27,686 nucleotides of DNA, taken from an uncultured Muribaculaceae bacterium (GTDB lineage Bacteria; Bacteroidota; Bacteroidia; Bacteroidales; Muribaculaceae). The notes beneath the pieces were generated by a model. That model was not told the DNA's origin and made no database searches. It saw nothing but the letters and a program-made list of their open reading frames with translations. How positions within the stretch are numbered: the first letter of the stretch is position 1; the number at the start of each line of letters is the position of its first letter. The position numbers and the translations under genes are program-made. Positions 26,544-27,686 of the stretch are shown piece after piece. Location of the stretch: positions 1 through 27,686 of the forward strand of contig CAKUKR010000023.1 of NCBI GenBank assembly GCA_934663645.1, written 5' to 3'.

Positions 26544-26924
26544 GGGCAGAGGCACTGTAAGCCGGGTTATGTGCCGCCGCCCCGAAAGGCTGCGGCGCCT
26601 GTCATTTATCTGAGCCGGCAGTCGCCCGCCGGCATTAGCAGCCTACCCCCCGGCAACGGGCGAGCCACCCTTGACTGCCGGTATATTTGGCCTTGCAACA
26701 CGCAGTGACGTACTGACGCCCGGTGTCGCCACACGGGCCGGTGGGCTCTTACCCCGCCTTTTCACCCTTGCTCCCGATGCACGCGGCATCACGGGGCGGT
26801 TGTTTTCTGTTACGCCTGGCCTGCCATCACTGACAGCTCCCCTTTCGGAAGTGCGTTGCTCTGTGTTGCCCGGACTTTCCTCTCACACGCTCGCGGCGCG
26901 GAGCGACAAGCCGTGCTTCTGCCC
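26544..26924 (-). ncRNA. rnpB: RNase P RNA, bacterial type A
   Basis: The catalytic RNA of ribonuclease P, which trims the 5' leaders of tRNAs. On the minus strand it contains the conserved GAGAGGAAAGTCCGGGC near the 5' end (26868-26884), then AAGGGTGAAAAG ... GGTAAGAGCCCACCGG, AAGGCCAAATA, GGTAGGCTGCTAAT, AGATAAATGACAG and near the 3' end TAACCCGGCTTA. These occur in the same order as in E. coli M1 RNA. The ends were set by the P1 helix: 26913-26924 pairs with 26544-26555 with one mismatch, giving about 381 bases. It starts only 8 bases after the stop of the kinase gene, so it may share that promoter or have one within that gene. Confidence 0.95.
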
Positions 26925-26932
26925 TGTCTATG

Positions 26933-27574
26933 TCAATGTCCTTGACCTGAAGCCACGCTGCGGTGTTCCAGGTAATGTATCATCAGTTGCACTGTCTCGG
27001 CGGTCGTCATCGACGAGGAGTCGATGCACAGGTGGTAGTTGTCGGCATAGCCCCACCTCCTGCCGGTGAAGTAGTTGTAATACTGCTCACGCATCGAGTC
27101 GCGGCGGCGTGCAAGTTCCACGGCGGCATCGGTGTTGTCGCACTCGCCGCGCTGCACTATCTTTTCCGCACGGTATGCGACGGGGGCATGCAGGAAAATG
27201 CTTGCCATGCTCGCCATGTCTCGCAGCACGTAGTCCGCAGTCCGTCCCACTATCACGCACGGTCCGGCGTGGGCAACATCTGCGATGACTGCGCTCTGTG
27301 CCCGGTACAGCCCCTCGCGGCTCATTGCCGAAACGGAATACTGCCCGTCTGCCGGCGATGACCACAGCCCCATGACCACTCCCTTCAATCCGGGTCTGCA
27401 CTCGTCGGTGCGGCTGAAAATATCCTCGTCAAACCCGCTTCGGCGAGCCGCAGAGCGCAGCAGCTCCTTGTCGTAATACGGCACGCCGAGCCTTTCGGCA
27501 AGGGCTTTGCCGATTTCGCGGCCGCCGCAACCGAACTGCCGCCCGAGTACTATCACCTGGTCTTCTGCTCGCAT
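26933..27574 (-). CDS. Cytidylate-kinase-like protein (second type)
   Basis: A 213-residue P-loop kinase of the cytidylate_kin2 type, a family common in gut bacteria as a second CMP-kinase-like protein. The N-terminal phosphate loop is GRQFGCGGREIGKALAERLG (residues 11-30). VPYYDKELL and a lid-like segment near GRRWGYADNYHLCIDSS are also family features. The biological substrate of this family is not well established. I start at the ATG at 27574. A longer frame would start at 27607, but that ATG lies inside the promoter's TAATTTTG box, so it cannot be used from this promoter. The rnpB RNA begins 8 bases after the stop. Confidence 0.9.
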   Translation of the reverse strand: MRAEDQVIVLGRQFGCGGREIGKALAERLGVPYYDKELLRSAARRSGFDEDIFSRTDECRPGLKGVVMGLWSSPADGQYSVSAMSREGLYRAQSAVIADVAHAGPCVIVGRTADYVLRDMASMASIFLHAPVAYRAEKIVQRGECDNTDAAVELARRRDSMREQYYNYFTGRRWGYADNYHLCIDSSSMTTAETVQLMIHYLEHRSVASGQGH

Positions 27575-27604
27575 ATTCAGTGCTGTATTGTCCGTTTCAC
27601 CCCA

Positions 27605-27636
27605 CAAAATTAGTCTAAATCCGAGAATTGACGAAA
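27605..27636 (-). promoter_or_regulatory. Promoter of the kinase-like gene
   Basis: On the minus strand TTTC (27636-27633), 20 bases, then TAATTTTG (27612-27605) fits the Bacteroidetes consensus with one mismatch in the -33 element. The leader to the ATG at 27574 would be about 27 bases. Nothing else was recognised from here to the window end. Confidence 0.7.
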
Positions 27637-27686
27637 TTATAAGGTGTTTTATTTGCTAATGACCGAAATGGAAGGACGGAAATTGT

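Noticed and set aside
1..27686. CRISPR arrays, tRNA or rRNA genes, insertion sequences
   Set aside because: I saw no regularly spaced direct repeats, no cloverleaf sequence, no rRNA core sequence and no transposase-like protein on either strand.

Overview
This window looks like a chromosomal segment of a Bacteroidales bacterium, probably of the Muribaculaceae or a close gut relative. The evidence is indirect but consistent. Several genes are preceded by the Bacteroidetes-type promoter (TTTG about 20 bases upstream of TAnnTTTG). The protein families are typical of the group: MG2/alpha-2-macroglobulin with a SusC-like signature, M6 and C10 secreted proteases with a GIYIV...KV(I/R) C-terminal tail, BspA-like leucine-rich repeats, and AmpG-like permease. 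G+C is high (38 of 60 in one counted line), except in one gene. The genus assignment is inference.

Layout. 1-8216 (minus strand): a probable cell-envelope cluster read as membrane-anchored small protein, Spy-like periplasmic protein, a 1919-residue alpha-2-macroglobulin-like protein, and an AmpG-like permease cut by the window edge. 8217-8668: non-coding stretch with an orphan plus-strand promoter match, nested hairpins and a terminator. 8669-10534 (minus): secreted M6 metalloprotease. 10816-13710 (plus): promoter, HAD phosphatase, gmd and fcl, an operon containing the two enzymes that turn GDP-mannose into GDP-L-fucose. 13793-14971 (plus): promoter, type I asparaginase and a strong intrinsic terminator. 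15073-20309 (plus): a low-G+C tail-spike-like beta-helix protein without a signal peptide, then a secreted BspA-like leucine-rich repeat protein and a small outer-membrane beta-barrel. 20295-22475 (minus): ribonuclease Z and iron-sulfur L-serine dehydratase, convergent with and overlapping the barrel gene. 22592-24972 (minus): terminator, C10 cysteine protease and its promoter. 25071-27636 (minus): YihY/BrkB membrane protein with a 16-bp perfect palindrome in front of it, RNase P RNA (rnpB), and a cytidylate-kinase-like gene with its promoter.

How the parts relate. Much of the content concerns the cell surface: a macroglobulin-type protein with a peptidoglycan-type permease, two secreted proteases, GDP-fucose supply for surface glycans, a carbohydrate-type beta-helix, a repeat adhesin and a porin-like barrel. 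Three unrelated secreted proteins share the same C-terminal tail, which suggests a common export or anchoring route encoded elsewhere.

I do not see a clear complete novel defence or mobile system. The strongest unusual signals are the SusC-type motif inside the macroglobulin, the isolated low-G+C beta-helix gene next to surface genes, and the possible non-coding transcript at about 8350-8645. No tRNA, rRNA, CRISPR array, transposase or integrase was recognised.
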